In this document: piece by piece, positions 46,703 to 58,553 of the stretch
How the letters are laid out: each line of letters starts with the position of its first letter
How positions within the stretch are numbered: position 1 is the stretch's first letter
Source of the DNA: Lytechinus pictus
Taxonomy: Eukaryota > Echinodermata > Echinoidea > Temnopleuroida > Toxopneustidae
Assembly (NCBI RefSeq): GCF_037042905.1
Contig: NC_087251.1
Coordinates: 40,482,373 to 40,546,372, forward strand
Length of the DNA stretch: 64,000 nt
Direction of reading: 5' to 3'
The notes under the pieces: generated by a model
Database searches by the model: none
Told to the model about the DNA's origin: nothing
Seen by the model: the letters and a program-made list of their open reading frames with translations, nothing else
Made by a program: the position numbers and the translations under genes

Positions 46703-48023
46703 GAGGATATTTCAAAAGTGTGTTAACTTTTGAACTAACCAGACAGTCATTATTCGTTTGCATGATGAGATTGACATTATTTTGAGATTCCAACGCACGT
46801 GGGGAGTTCGAAAAAGACAAACAAATTGTAATTTAGGGCCTTTTCACACGTGAATCTCGAATAATCATTGTGTTTAGAATAGTCGTACCTTTCACACGCT
46901 CACTTGAAAACTGTGATTTGAGTGAAATTTAACTGGAATTCACCTCCGGAGTAGAATTTAAATTTGTGATTGTGATTAGCGTTCGTGATTCTATTCATGT
47001 TATGGTTTGGTTTCACACGTACTAAAAAAAAAATCGCCATTATAGCCTTATTTTTCACTGGAATCATCATTGAAATAACGAGTTTGTTTTACCGTGTTAA
47101 AGGGCGGCAAGACGAGTGGATAGGTGAAAGTGGAGCCTACACGTTTTAACTATCCACGAATCTTGACCTGGCTCCTGTATTACTAGAGTGTGCGATAAAT
47201 CGCTATTAAAGAACTATTTTGATTGGTTGCTAGTTGGTCTTTTGAACTAGATTTTACAAAAAGCAATGATCTCAATTGGCGATTGCAATTCTACTTTTTG
47301 TTTGACGAAATATATACCTTCTAAAATATGATGTATGTATCTGTTTCACTGAAACTTTATACTCGTATGCAGAAAATATGATGTGGTTAAGGGAAATTTA
47401 AACGGCCAATAAACAACCTGCCATCCTTTTACTGAGAATAGACATGTATTATATTGTCTATACATTTCAATCATCAAATTATGATTAAAGTTTTATATAT
47501 GCCAGGTTTCCCTTCGGAGCTGCCACAAGTTCTGTTAAAGTATTTGAATTAAAAGCTTCGATCTTGTACAATTTACCGAGAATATGTTCGTTATGGTTTC
47601 ATTATTCTGCTCCTTTTTGCAATTATAGTTCATGAAGATGTAAAGTGAGAGAGGAATTGACACGGTTTACGATAATATAGTGAAATGGAAGCGTGTAAGT
47701 ATGAAAGAGTGATCTTTGGATAAGACAGTTGTGAATATCAATTTGAAGCTCACGATTGGGGATGCAAACATCGTATATCATTACTTGTTATTCCAAACTT
47801 TGAGATGCATATTTCATAGTGTTGCCGTGCATTGATGCTCTGACCATTGATAACCACCTCATTCTTTACCATAAGACATATTTTCAATGCCTTTGCCTTA
47901 AGGATTTGAAACCCGAAAACCCAAGGCATATTGAATGCACTTTTTGATTTTGTAGATGGTAAGTGATAATGACAAACATCGTCACCATAATACTGCTACA
48001 ATGCTTTTATATCAAGTTAACTA
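46703..48023. other. Intergenic, with one possible transposon end
   Basis: At 46836-46860 the text ttagggccttttcacacgtg resembles the end of a PIF/Harbinger-type element, but no mirrored end was found. A similar tttcacacg phrase recurs near 46890 and 47010. The rest is unremarkable. Confidence 0.4.
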
Positions 48024-48982
48024 TACAGTACGTATCAAAAAAAAGTTTACACTTAGAAATAATCATTGTAATTGAAAAAAAAAATTGTAATATCCTGTCC
48101 ACATTTGTACATTGGCACGGATCCCTTTAAGCGAATGACGATATAGCTGGCGAGAAAAATCTTTCCGCTTGAGTGAGCATCACTTACTTTTGAAAAGTTC
48201 GTGAAAACGATTTGCGCAGAGTTTGGAAATAGTTATAGGGATAAAAAGTGGATACGTTAATCATGAAGAACGCTTGGACTTAAGCTAACAAGATTGATTT
48301 GGAGCTAGGAACCTTTTACTTTTTTAAATTATTTTCTTTCCCAAAACACTCTACCGAACACCAAGCGCCCCCCCCCCCCCCACACACACACCGAGGTCAT
48401 CTGCTTTACACGGAGCATGACATGAAATGGAGTAGGCGGTATTTTTCTTTTTGTTAATCATTATCATGCTTGGGAAAAGTGTGGAGAAAAAGTATTAAAT
48501 GAAATATGAAATGTAAACACACTGTAAATAAAAAAAGTGAAAAAACGCTGGGGATGTCTGAAATAATCTTTTATTTACGTTCAGTTATGTCCTCAGATCC
48601 AGCTGGCAAACACAATGTAAAAGATTGTTCTTATAGGGTTAAAATGGTAATTTGGGTGACAAAGTTGTTACAAAATGTTAAAATGTATCTGTTTTATTTA
48701 AGTTGGCAGAAAACACAAAAGAAATAAATGAGAAATATACCGCACGGTCAGTTTGTTTTCGCCGTTTTTCCATGACTCGGCCTGAAAATGAGCATTTCTG
48801 CGCTAACCAATATCTTCGAGCTTATAAAACTGGACAGTACTCACTTAAGTGTAACATTCTGCCAGCATTTTACTTTCATTTGATAGATGAGACCCAAACC
48901 CAATAATACATGTAAAAAATGCATCTTTTTCAATTCCCAGGACTTCTCTATAAGTGTAAACCTTTTATTGATACGCTCTCTA
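48024..48982. mobile_element. TA-flanked (Tc1/mariner-like) non-autonomous element, 955 bp
   Basis: The element at 48026-48980 begins CAGTACGTATC, then aagtttacactta. It ends with taagtgtaaac and GATACGCTCTC, an imperfect inverted repeat of over 30 bp. TA lies on both sides. The ends resemble Tc1/mariner termini. Two short open frames inside (48506-48727, 48703-48906) do not resemble a transposase. Confidence 0.75.
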
Positions 48983-49529
48983 TAGAGAAGTAATAGCATA
49001 GCAGAAGTATATGTAGAAATAACAAAAATCACTGGTAATAATATCAGAAGGGCCATGGCTGATTCCGCCACTATACTACTAACACTCCAATAACTCTTAC
49101 TTGTAAGGATAACGTTAATAATTATGATGAGGATTGGTAAATTAGTATATGGGAAACATATTCCTATCATCCTACTCTGTATATGCCCTTAAGATGTATA
49201 CTTCCCAAAATTTGGCAAGTTCCGACTCGGAGTCCTCGTATAAGACACAGTAGAAGTCCGGATCTATTCTAAGTTAGTTGAGCCACATGGCTGATTTGCT
49301 TGTTTGTTATGTTAAAACAGTAGTCGAGTAGGCCTACATCTTATTTAAGGCACTTGCCGGTTTAAAACAAAACTCGAATTTCAATTTCATTTTATTTTTC
49401 CAGTACGTTTGTCCCATTGAAGACACCGTTAGAAAAAAAATCGCACCGAAATTAAAAAAATCGCCAAAAATAAAAAACGCGTGTGATTACCAACGCGACG
49501 CGAGTGATTACGAACGCGAGTGAATATAA
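48983..49529. other. Intergenic, nothing recognised
   Basis: Non-coding DNA. A few cgcgagtgattacgaacgcg-like duplicates lie at 49480-49525. Confidence 0.5.
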
Positions 49530-50390
49530 TAAGCCCCCCCCGGGGGCACTTCCATTGACGAGTGGATACCATGCGCGACCATGGGGTCTCGAAAAGCACC
49601 CTAAACAAGTATTTTCCATATTCTGAAAATGCACCCCTTGTGAAAACCTACCCTTAAAGGACAAGTCCACCCCAACAACATGTTGATTTGAATAAAAAGA
49701 GAAAAATCCAACGAGCATAACTCTGAAAATTTCATCAAAATCGGATGTAAAATAAGAAAGTTATGATATTTTTAAGTTTCGCTTAATTTCACATAATAGT
49801 TATATGCACATCCTGGTCGGTATGCAAATGAGGGAACTGATGACATCACTCAATCACTTTTTCTTTTGTATTTTATAATTTGAAATATGAAATATTCTAA
49901 CTTTCTCCTCATTGTCCTGTGAAACAAAGTTTTATTTCTCACTGAACATGTGGCGTTACCATTGCTTAACATTATATGGTTTAGTCAAGTTGGTCCTTAT
50001 TGTCAAATCTGTAATAATTGAAATATTGTATAATTCAAACAATAAAAAACAAAAGAAATAGTGAGTGAGGGACATCATCGATTCTCTCATATGCATGTGA
50101 CTAAATTGTGCATAGAACTATTTTGTGAAAAATAAGCAAAATTTCAAAATGTCATAACTTTCTTATTTTACTTCCGATTTTGATGAAATTTTCAGCATTA
50201 TCTTGTCTGATTTTTCTCTGTTATTTCAAAACAACTTTTTTTCTGAGGTGAACTTGACCTTTAACAAGTATTGGAAACAAAACGATACTCTTGGCAAGTA
50301 TTTCCTGAATTGAACCCCTTAACAAGTACAGCGATATTTTATATGCCACGGACCTCGGTTTTACTTTGTCACGGGGGTCCATGCTGACAC
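49530..50390. repeat. Older repeat split by a TTAA MITE
   Basis: The left piece (49530-49657) reads ccccgggggcacttccattg, gagtggataccatgcgcgac and cctaaacaagtattttcc. The right piece (50261-50390) resumes with aacaagtattggaaac and tggcaagtatttcc. The two pieces share the aacaagtatt motif, so a single repeat was interrupted by the MITE at 49658. The superfamily is unknown. Confidence 0.6.
49658..50260. mobile_element. TTAA-flanked MITE, copy 5
   Basis: It starts AGGACAAGTCCACCCCAAC and ends tctgaggtgaacttgacct, with exact TTAA on both sides (49654-49657 and 50261-50264). The internal text is close to the copies at 12.65 and 62.64 kb. It interrupts the repeat that surrounds it. Confidence 0.88.
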
Positions 50391-50514
50391 ATAGTTGTGA
50401 GGGAGATCACTGCACGTCATAGTAGCAGTGCAGACTTTGAAAACATCCATGATGAATAATTATTCCCCAAAATACCTTTCATATGATAATAAAATGCTAA
50501 ATCCATTGACCCTT

Positions 50515-50672
50515 ATAACCTAGTCCAAGTTTCATTCGACAGATCCATTTACTTTCTAAGCATTTCCAACACTAATAACCTTGGTTAAGATTTTAATGTT
50601 GACGACGCCGCCTCCGCCGTCTGAAAAGCGGCGCCTATAGCCTCGCTCTGCTTTATGCAGGCGGGACAAAAA
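50515..50672 (-). repeat. GTCTC-family end fragment, minus orientation
   Basis: Reading the plus strand: aaccttggttaagattttaa, gacgacgccgcctccgccg, aaaagcggcgcctatagcct and tgcaggcgggacaaaaac, the reverse complement of the left end of the element at 9.6 kb. Only about 150 bp remains. Confidence 0.75.
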
Positions 50673-50737
50673 CTGTTTTTGCGTGTGTTTTATTTTTTTT
50701 TGGAAAAAGGGGTAGTCCTTGGGTACTCCGGGCTGAA

Positions 50738-51320
50738 AATAATTAAATCTGAATAAAATATAATAAAATTCCCCAAATCAAACGCTGAAAATTCATCAAA
50801 ATCTGATAACAAATTATCGGATAACAAATCACGAAATTATTTTACAATATTTTGTGAAAACTGGGCTAGCCGTCATATGCACTCAGTCATGTATGTGGGC
50901 TGATAGTTTATATCCCCAAAGTCCTTTTTTATGTTTGAAATCACACTTATTTAATATATCATTTTCAAACATCCATGGCAAGTGTGTATGATAAGTCCAT
51001 TGCAACAAAATAAGTTGCTGAAATGAATATTTTATGTAGTAAATCAGTTATTAATCCATTATTTTTATTCTTGGTGGAAAAATGAATAAGATTTCTTTAC
51101 AATAACATATAAAAGAACAAGTGCGGATATGGCATCATCGGCTTGCTCATTACATGTTCATGAAGACAGGCCTAGACCGGTTTCTCTGAATAATGCGAAG
51201 CTTTAAAATGTAACTTTCTTATTCCTTTCCCGATTTGGATGTAATTTTCAGTGTGTTTGTTTATCTGATTTTACTCTATTCAAACCACATTACTTTCTGC
51301 ATGATGAACCCCCTTCAAAC
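50738..51320. repeat. Very diverged relative of the TTAA MITE
   Basis: Phrases such as cgctgaaaattcatcaaaat, taactttcttattcctttcc and ctattcaaaccacatt match the order of the TTAA family, but the ends and target site are lost. Confidence 0.4.
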
Positions 51321-53364
51321 TGAATTACGTTTCAGATTTATTTTCACAAGACTATGTACTACAGATATAAAAACTTTTAAAAAGGGGAGCGCGAAGCGCG
51401 AGCTGAAAATGAGCCATATCCTGCCGGTATTCACGGTTCTTTCCTTTTCATGCCTGCTGCTAAAGTTTAAATCTCTCTTCTTTTGTATCTTCTACACTTT
51501 GTTAAAACATAAACATGAATAAAGACTTCTATCGAATACTAAGTGATATTTATTTTTAAAATGTAGAATGAACGGGACGCCACTTGCGCTTGGTTGCGGG
51601 AAGGGGTAAATTTTGTTTTTTAAATGTAAAAGTTGGACATAACGGTAAACTCGAAGTGAACGTAGAGAGTGGCAATGTTACTCATTCTTACTTATGTTAC
51701 TTATTCTCAAACAAGTGAAAACAAAACGTCATGAATTGACGGAACAAGAATACCAGAAATTTTTTCACGGTTTGGCGTTTATTTATTTTTTTCTTCAAAG
51801 TCACTCGATCACTTCACTGTCACAATGTATTTACAAGACCACCAGAAAAGAGATTAATTTAAAGTATGTCTTCAAATCATAACATTTACATATCAAAAAT
51901 AATGTTTAACTGTATGGAGTAAATGGTAATAAAGATAATTTAAAGTGGTACCTTTTGAACATAGTAATTGATAAAATATATTTCGTTTTAATCAAAACAC
52001 AAAATACTGTCATTTGCTGTGGCCTTACAATCTCTGTATATACTGAGAATCCATTGGCGTGACTGATATATACATAGCAATACTGACGCATTGGCAAGGT
52101 AATTTTGTCTTCTTATACGTAAAAATGAAAACATACATCAAACATTTACAACATACACATTTTGATTATGAATTTGGGAGAAAAGATCAAAACCTAATCT
52201 GCAATTAACAAACACACACATTCAAACCCAAATAAACACTGAAGTTTCTACAATTTATAATGTTCTGTGTTATCAAAAGAAAACAAGAATATTCCTATAC
52301 TTTAAATCAGTCTTTGCTAGTAATATGTCATGGCCAAATATTTCGCAGTACCCGCAGAGCATTATAAACCCGAAAGAAAAAGATGAGGAACATCGAAGAA
52401 AACAGGCGCAATTACTTTCACAACAAAATTTGTAACTACATACACATAACACAGCAAAAATGGTTCGGCACATTATGTTATCCCGATACACGCGTTATTC
52501 AGTTTTGACCAAACAATATACTATAAATATTCATATCTAGCTTCATTTTCCCCCTTAGCGTTTATTTGGGGTGCCTCATAGTACAACTGGTCACAAATGT
52601 TAGAGATTATCGCTATAGATGGTTTCTCTTGAGAGGGGAAGGGGGTGTACATGAAAATCATTTGGTTCCTTTCCCGCAAGATGCGGCTTCGGGTTACCCA
52701 GTTTTTCTTTCAGCTCTAAAAAAATGCATATAGGCGCCTATATCAAAATTCGGCGATAAAGTTTTAATATCCCTTTCAAGGGTCAGAATCGGTGTTAACG
52801 AATTCATGCAAGAAGATACATTGTTGTATGTTTAAATTATAACCTCCCAAACATTACATTAGTCCCATACCGTATCTCCAATCCTTGTGTCATGCCTTGC
52901 GATTCACTAGAATGACGAATACCCAATTCTACCCAACATTATTTGGTCAAAATTAAAAAATTAAAAAAAACACGTGCATGAATGTCTATTTGTTCGTGGA
53001 GTAATATCGCGAAAAATAATGATCAACTTAGGACACACCCACCAAAACCCAAATTACGAAGTGACAGGGACAAACGAAGTTTTTTTGGTCGCAAGAAGAT
53101 CGATTGTGCGTTAGCGACATCATGTACAGAAAAAAAGTTTTGAATCGTTTGCAGTAAGACTGAAAGCAAAATGACAAGATTACAAGAAAATAAAGAGGGA
53201 ATAGCCGCACACTTAATCAAATAAGCAGCGAAGGAAGACGATAGGCCTATTAAAATGAAGAATCGACTGTATACATCATCTAGTGTAGAGTTATATATTA
53301 TACTGTTCATATTATCTAGCAGAGGTGTCGTGGTGTAGGATGAGAAAGTTATTGTATGTTTGAA
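51321..53364. other. Intergenic, with one lone gcgcgaagcgcgagc motif
   Basis: At 51386-51404 ggagcgcgaagcgcgagctg matches the unit of the element at 42 kb, without the rest of it. A minus-strand frame of 135 codons (53023-53430) runs into the SINE and is probably chance. No gene was recognised. Confidence 0.45.
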
Positions 53365-53536
53365 TTTGCCAGCGCCTTTTGAGGCTGCGATGAATGCAAG
53401 GAATGCTCCCAAGAATTGGAAATTGTGCACTTCCGGGATTGAAATGAATCCAATGACCGGGGAAATAATATGCTATAACGCGCTTTGAGTCGAATATGGG
53501 AAAAGCGTTATTAAAAACTGGCTATTATTATCATTT
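53365..53536 (+). mobile_element. SINE 3' half
   Basis: It has atgaatccaatgaccgggga, acgcgctttgagtcgaatat and aaaagcgttattaaaaactg, then (ATT)n, the middle and tail of the SINE family at 33.65 kb. The tRNA head is missing or unrecognisable. Confidence 0.75.
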
Positions 53537-54129
53537 GACTGCGCTGCTCGCTGACTAAAGCAAGGTTTCCACTTTGGCGAGTTAACATCGCGAGTTATGG
53601 CGAGTTATAGCGAGTTGCCAAAATGAGGCACTCGCGATAACTCGCATAAAGCTCACCATGAAACTCGGGATAACTCGCGACAACTCGGCATGGCTCGGCG
53701 GAGCTCGTTCAAGCTCGGGACAACTCTCCATGAAATCGTGAGCAGTTTCTAAATTTTTGAACATGTTCAAAAAATTTGCTAACTCGCTGTAACTCGTGCT
53801 GAACTCACCTAAACTCGTTATATACTCGCAGTACTCGCAATAACTCGTAAGAAGCTCGAGATAAACTCACAATAACTCGTAATAACTCGCCACATCTGAG
53901 TATACGCGAGTGCGTTCCGAGTTTTCAAGAGCGAGATACGAGCATTGCGATCGTTTTACGAATCAACTGGAGGTGCCTACGAGATTAGCGCGACTTTAGA
54001 TCGAGCACCCCGAGTTACAGCGAGTTTCGTATGAGTTTATACCGAGTGCGTGGCAAGTGCTCAGAGGCATGCCAGCTGAATGATAAATGTCCAGTGATCT
54101 ATATTTCCCCCACATCTAAACCCCTCAAG

Positions 54130-54530
54130 AAAAGTTTGGAAATCTGAGTTTGGCCATTGATTTCTCCCAACTCCAAAATTTACACATTGCATATTTGACA
54201 TCATTAAAAAGGTCATTCAATTTTCTTTACAATGATACCATGCTTATTATGACCATGCCATCGTGAAAAGAGCAGGATTCAAAAGTGTTGGATGAAGTCT
54301 GAATTGAAAAGCTGCAAAACGAGCAAAAACGTTTAGAAATCTGAGTTTGGCCATTAATTTCTCTAGACTCCAAATTTTACACAATGCATATTTGATATCT
54401 TTCAAAAGATCATTTGATTCTCTTTAAAATGATCCCATGCTTGTTATGATCATGCCATAAAAAAAGAGCAAAATTGAAAAGTGTTTGATGAGGTGTGAAG
54501 TAAAAAGCTGCAAAACGAGCAGAAATAATC
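54130..54530 (+). repeat. Direct duplication of about 200 bp inside the ACTCG element
   Basis: Two diverged copies (about 54130-54330 and 54331-54530) share gaaatctgagtttggccatt, tgcatatttga, ccatgcttattatgaccatg and aaaagctgcaaaacgagca in the same order. Confidence 0.8.
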
Positions 54531-54688
54531 ATGAAGGGTCAATACAGAACATGATTCTTTTGTCTGCTGTGTCAATAAAGATGAAAATACATTCAAATCA
54601 AACCCCTGCTTTTTCATTTCATAATGTTTTGTTGTGGTTTATGTTTGTTTGTTGTGCGTTTGCTTGTAAAAATAATATTAAAAAAAAT

Positions 54689-54775
54689 AATAATAAAATA
54701 ATAAAAAATAAAATAATATGGAGCTTTTATATAGCGCTTAATACAATGCAGTTTCTAAGCGCTTGTTCAGAGGTG
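54689..54775 (-). repeat. SINE or LINE tail scrap, minus orientation
   Basis: The plus strand shows (AATAAT)n-rich text followed by ggagcttttatatagcgctt and ctaagcgcttgttcag, the reverse of the SINE tail. Only the 3' end is left. Confidence 0.5.
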
Positions 54776-54833
54776 TGTTTGATTTCCATTTGAATGTTGA
54801 TGTTAACTAGGTGCATGAAAACAATTGCTGAGA

Positions 54834-55320
54834 ATCTCACTCATCATCATGGAAGAAAAGAACAGTGACTTTCAATATTGTGTCATTTTCAAATTTTTAA
54901 TTTTGACTTTGCCCCACATTTCAAGGCACTGCACCTCCATGTGAGTCAAATACATATCATGGAAAGTATCACTTTAAAGAAAATTAAATAATCTATTCAT
55001 TGATATCAATTCAACATTGATATTTACTAAAACCGAGGCGGGATTACCGATCAAACTCAAAAGAAACCGCTTAAAAAACTCACTCATCACCACGGAAAAA
55101 GGAACAGTGACTTTCAATATTGTGTCACTTTGCAACTTAATTTTGAATTTTGACTTTGCCCCACATTTCAAGGCACTGCACCTCCATGTGAACCATAATC
55201 ATATCATGTAGGGTATCATTTTAAAGAAAATTAAATGATCTATTCATTGATATTAATAACAATTGATATTTACTAAAACCGAGGAGGGAGTTTTGATTAA
55301 AGTCGGATTTCCAAACTTTT
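54834..55320 (+). repeat. Direct duplication of about 245 bp inside the ACTCG element
   Basis: Two copies (about 54834-55075 and 55076-55320) share cagtgactttcaatattgtg, ttgccccacatttcaaggca, ctgcacctccatgtga and tatttactaaaaccgagg. They are diverged by some 10%. Confidence 0.8.
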
Positions 55321-55439
55321 TTTGAGGAGTTCATTTTAAAGTGAGAGCACATTTTAACTGACCCACGCAATGTACACGTACTTTTAAAAAGGCTGTTGCC
55401 ACTGCATTATTACAACTTTCAACAAATAAGGAGAGAAAT

Positions 55440-55664
55440 ATGCCTCGATCCAAAAGATCCAAGAGTTGTGGCCATTCAGGTAGGGAAACAGCGAAAGAAG
55501 ATGACATTCAAACAAGGGTAGAAGAAGTGCAGGAAGAGAAAATTGAAACGAAAGAGGAGGTCAATGACGAGCAGAGCCAAGGTAAAAGAACAAGACATCA
55601 AACTAGACAAGATCCAAGTGGAGCGCCTCTGGCAGTCTCACCTGCATCACGCTATCCAATATAG
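55440..55664 (+). CDS. Small Lys/Glu-rich open frame inside the ACTCG element, doubtful
   Basis: The frame starts MPRSKRSKSCGHSG and continues with a highly charged stretch (KEDDIQTRVEEVQEEKIETK). A possible donor, CAG/gtaggg, follows residue 14, so the ATG could open the first exon of a transposon gene. The last part runs into the GTCTC element and is surely chance. It resembles no protein I know. Confidence 0.2.
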   Translation: MPRSKRSKSCGHSGRETAKEDDIQTRVEEVQEEKIETKEEVNDEQSQGKRTRHQTRQDPSGAPLAVSPASRYPI

Positions 55665-56695
55665 AAGCAGTGCTGACTCTGAAAACTACTATAAAATAAT
55701 TATTCACAAAAACACCATTCATACAATGATACAATACTACGTTCATTGACAATAAATGACATTTGACCTTTATCATGTGACCTAAGACCTATATCCACAT
55801 TTTATAAACTGTATCTAAACTTTGAAAGTCATGACAGCAATATAGTATTAATCTCCAAAATGGCCAAAGTTCAATAACCTTAAATGACCTTTGACTTTGG
55901 TCATGTGACCTGAAACTGGCATGAGATGTTCGGTGATACTTGACTACTCTAATATCCAAGTTGATGAATCATATTCATAATCTTTCAAAGTTATGATGGT
56001 AATTCAACAAATATCCCCAACAAGGCCAAAGTTCATTGACCTTAAATGACCTTTGACCTTCGTCATGTGACCTGAAACTTGCACAGGATGTTCAGGAATA
56101 CTTGATTACTCTTATATCCAAGATTCATGAATCAGATCTATAAACTTTCAAAGTTATGATGGTAATTCAGCAGATCACCCGAACATCTCTAAAGTTCATT
56201 GACCTTTGACCTTGGACATGTGACCTGATATCCGCACAGGATATTTAGTGATTCCTGATTACTCTTATGTTCAAGTTTCATGAATCAGATTCATAAACTT
56301 TCAAAGTTATAATGTTAATTTAACAAATACCCCCAATTGGCCAAAGTCCATTGACCCTAATTGACCTTTGACCTTAGTCATGTGACTTGAAACTCAAGCA
56401 GGATGTTTATATACTTTAATAACCTTATGTCCACGTTTCATGAACTAGGTTCATATATTTTCTAAGTTATGATGACATTTCAAAAACTTAACCGTAGGTT
56501 AAGATTTTGATGTTGATTCCCTAAACATGGTCTAAGTTCATTGACCATAAATGACCTCTGACCTTGGTCTTGTGACCTGAAACTCGAGAAGGATGTTTAG
56601 TAATGCTTGATGAACCTTAATACTTTCTAAGCTATGATGCCATTTCAAAAACTTAACCTTCGGTTAAGATTTGGTGTTGACGCCGACGCCGCCGG
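55616..56695 (-). mobile_element. GTCTC-family element, minus orientation, nested
   Basis: This is the reverse complement of the copy at 9.6 kb: caagtggagcgcctctggca, gtctcacctgcat, then repeated units with aaatgacctttgaccttggt and catgtgacctgaaact, and at the far side ggttaagatttggtgttgac and a short gacgccgccgg run. The far terminus (tataggcgccgc) is lost. It lies inside the ACTCG element and therefore inserted later. Confidence 0.82.
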
Positions 56696-57029
56696 CATCC
56701 ATCTTTGAGTGCCAAAAATGTGCATCTCCCGCCCCTTGGTCGTATGAAACTCTTATCACTCGTAACAAAATCTTTATAACTCGTTCAGAGCTCGCTTTAA
56801 GTCGTATAAAGGTCACCGCAACTCATACTAAGCTCGGCCTGACTCGTTTCGCGCTCGGTTCACTCGTACAGCGAGCGTAGTGAACTCGATGTTGAGTCGT
56901 TTGTCACTCAAGCAAATTCCAGGAAAAAATGTAAATTTCACGCGAGCTTGTGCGAGCTAAGGCGAGTTAGAGCTCGCGCAGCTCGCGTATGACTCGCAAC
57001 TCCAACTCGCCAAAGTGGAAACCTTGCTT

Positions 57030-58553
57030 TACTATATATGACTTTCATGTCTTGCATGAGACCAAATTTGCGACGCACAGTACACGCGGTTCCGAAATTA
57101 CGCAATGTTTTGTAGCGCACGTCCAGGGGCGTAACAGGGGTCGGTGGTCGGTGGCCCGGGGGGGGGGGGGGGGGGGGGAGGGAAAGAGCCAAACATTTCC
57201 CGGTCATATCATGGAACAGGCAACGGCGTCATGAGGCAAAAATTTTGAGGGGGCGATATGGTGTATCAGGCGAGCGAGCAAAATTTTGATATTTTTATTA
57301 CAAAAATCAAATTTTGTGATAGATTTTGACATATTCCACCCTTCTCTCTTTCCTTTTCTCTTTTTTTGTCTTGGTCTGTACGCCATGATGAACAGGATTT
57401 TTGTTATGATTGTGCGCGAGCATCAGTTTTCCGCGTTACAGATATATTGCAAAAAAAGGTCGAGGGGGGAGCTGGTTCGGCCCCCAATCTTTTTAAAAAA
57501 AATTTTTTAAAGAGTTTATTGGTTGCAGCATATAAAGAGGGGCTGGTCTTACAAGACAAATCCAATAGAGAAATAAAAATAAAACAATCAACATTTCAAT
57601 AAATCTAATGTAATAAATAATCTTCTCAAGCTTTATCTATGATGTGCGTGTAAATGCTGATTAATATTTAACAACACAGCGTAATACTAAGCTTTCATCA
57701 GATAAGTACTTGCCCATATATTCTTTTACATTTCCCTGCTCTTTTGACCTTTTTAGGAGGATACCAGTACCTTATTCTAACCAAAATATAGAATTATCTA
57801 CTGATCTAATTGTAGATGGTTGTTTTAAACTACATTAGCCAAATTATACTCGACATACAGTTGAATATATACATATGGTTGAATTCCCTTCACACCAATA
57901 ATATACATGATGTATACTGCCTATGACAATCAGGACATGATAACATAAATCGTTAGCATGGTGGAAGATTTCACAACATCAATTATTTACAAGTTATATG
58001 GCAAGTCATAGCCAAATCTTCAATGAATTCCTCTGAATCCAAGATTCAACCAAGTTTTACATATACACAAAATGTTTTATTGCATTCGTATGTCTCATCT
58101 TATATTATCGTCTACACATGATTCAACGTTCAGGCCCCGCATCCTCGGAATGTCTGGCAATGAACTACTCAAGAATGAGTACTTCTTATTGTAATATAAT
58201 TGATTGATATTTAATTATTATGCATACATGATTGCAATATAAGACGAGAAAGACAATACGGATAGCATATTAAAGGGACATCAAATATTATTTGAAGTGA
58301 TTATATCATATCGAGTATTGTTACAACTTGTTCTAATTATCTGTTGCAGTTAGGTTTGACCTTAGAATTGCTTTTTTTTTTCTCAAAGGAAGATTATGTT
58401 ACCAACCAATCAAGCTAAATTTCTGATTTAGTTGGTTGCAAGCGAGGTATGCATGGTAACAAGAATATAATTTGTCATTAATAACATCACGTCATAATGT
58501 TTGGAGGGTATTCTTCATTACTAGCAATGATATTGAGTGCAATGAAATGTTTT
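57030..58553. other. Intergenic, with a G-run transposon fragment
   Basis: At 57124-57180 ccaggggcgtaacaggggtc and a run of about 18 G look like one end of a hAT-like element. Similar wreckage (cgaggggggagctggttcgg) lies at 57460-57485. Otherwise AT-rich, with no gene. It may include distal 3' UTR of the SLC6 gene. Confidence 0.4.

Larger units (their letters stand above)
53558..57029. mobile_element. 3.47-kb DNA element with ACTCG-motif subterminal arrays
   Basis: The ends are AAGCAAGGTTTCCACTTTGG on the left and its exact reverse complement on the right, continuing through cgagtt/aactcg. They are flanked by TA, or equally well by ACT one base further out. Both subterminal zones (about 53578-54060 and 56720-57015) are dense arrays of the pentamer ACTCG or CGAGT every 8-12 bases. 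The interior holds two tandem duplications, an inverted SINE-tail scrap, a small open frame and a GTCTC-family insertion. No transposase was recognised, so it is non-autonomous or has a gene I cannot identify. The superfamily is open. Confidence 0.85.

Noticed and set aside
53023-53430. Minus-strand frame of 135 codons with hydrophobic stretches
   Set aside because: It is the longest unexplained frame, but it runs into a SINE, has no family resemblance and no splice or promoter context. It is kept as unproven.
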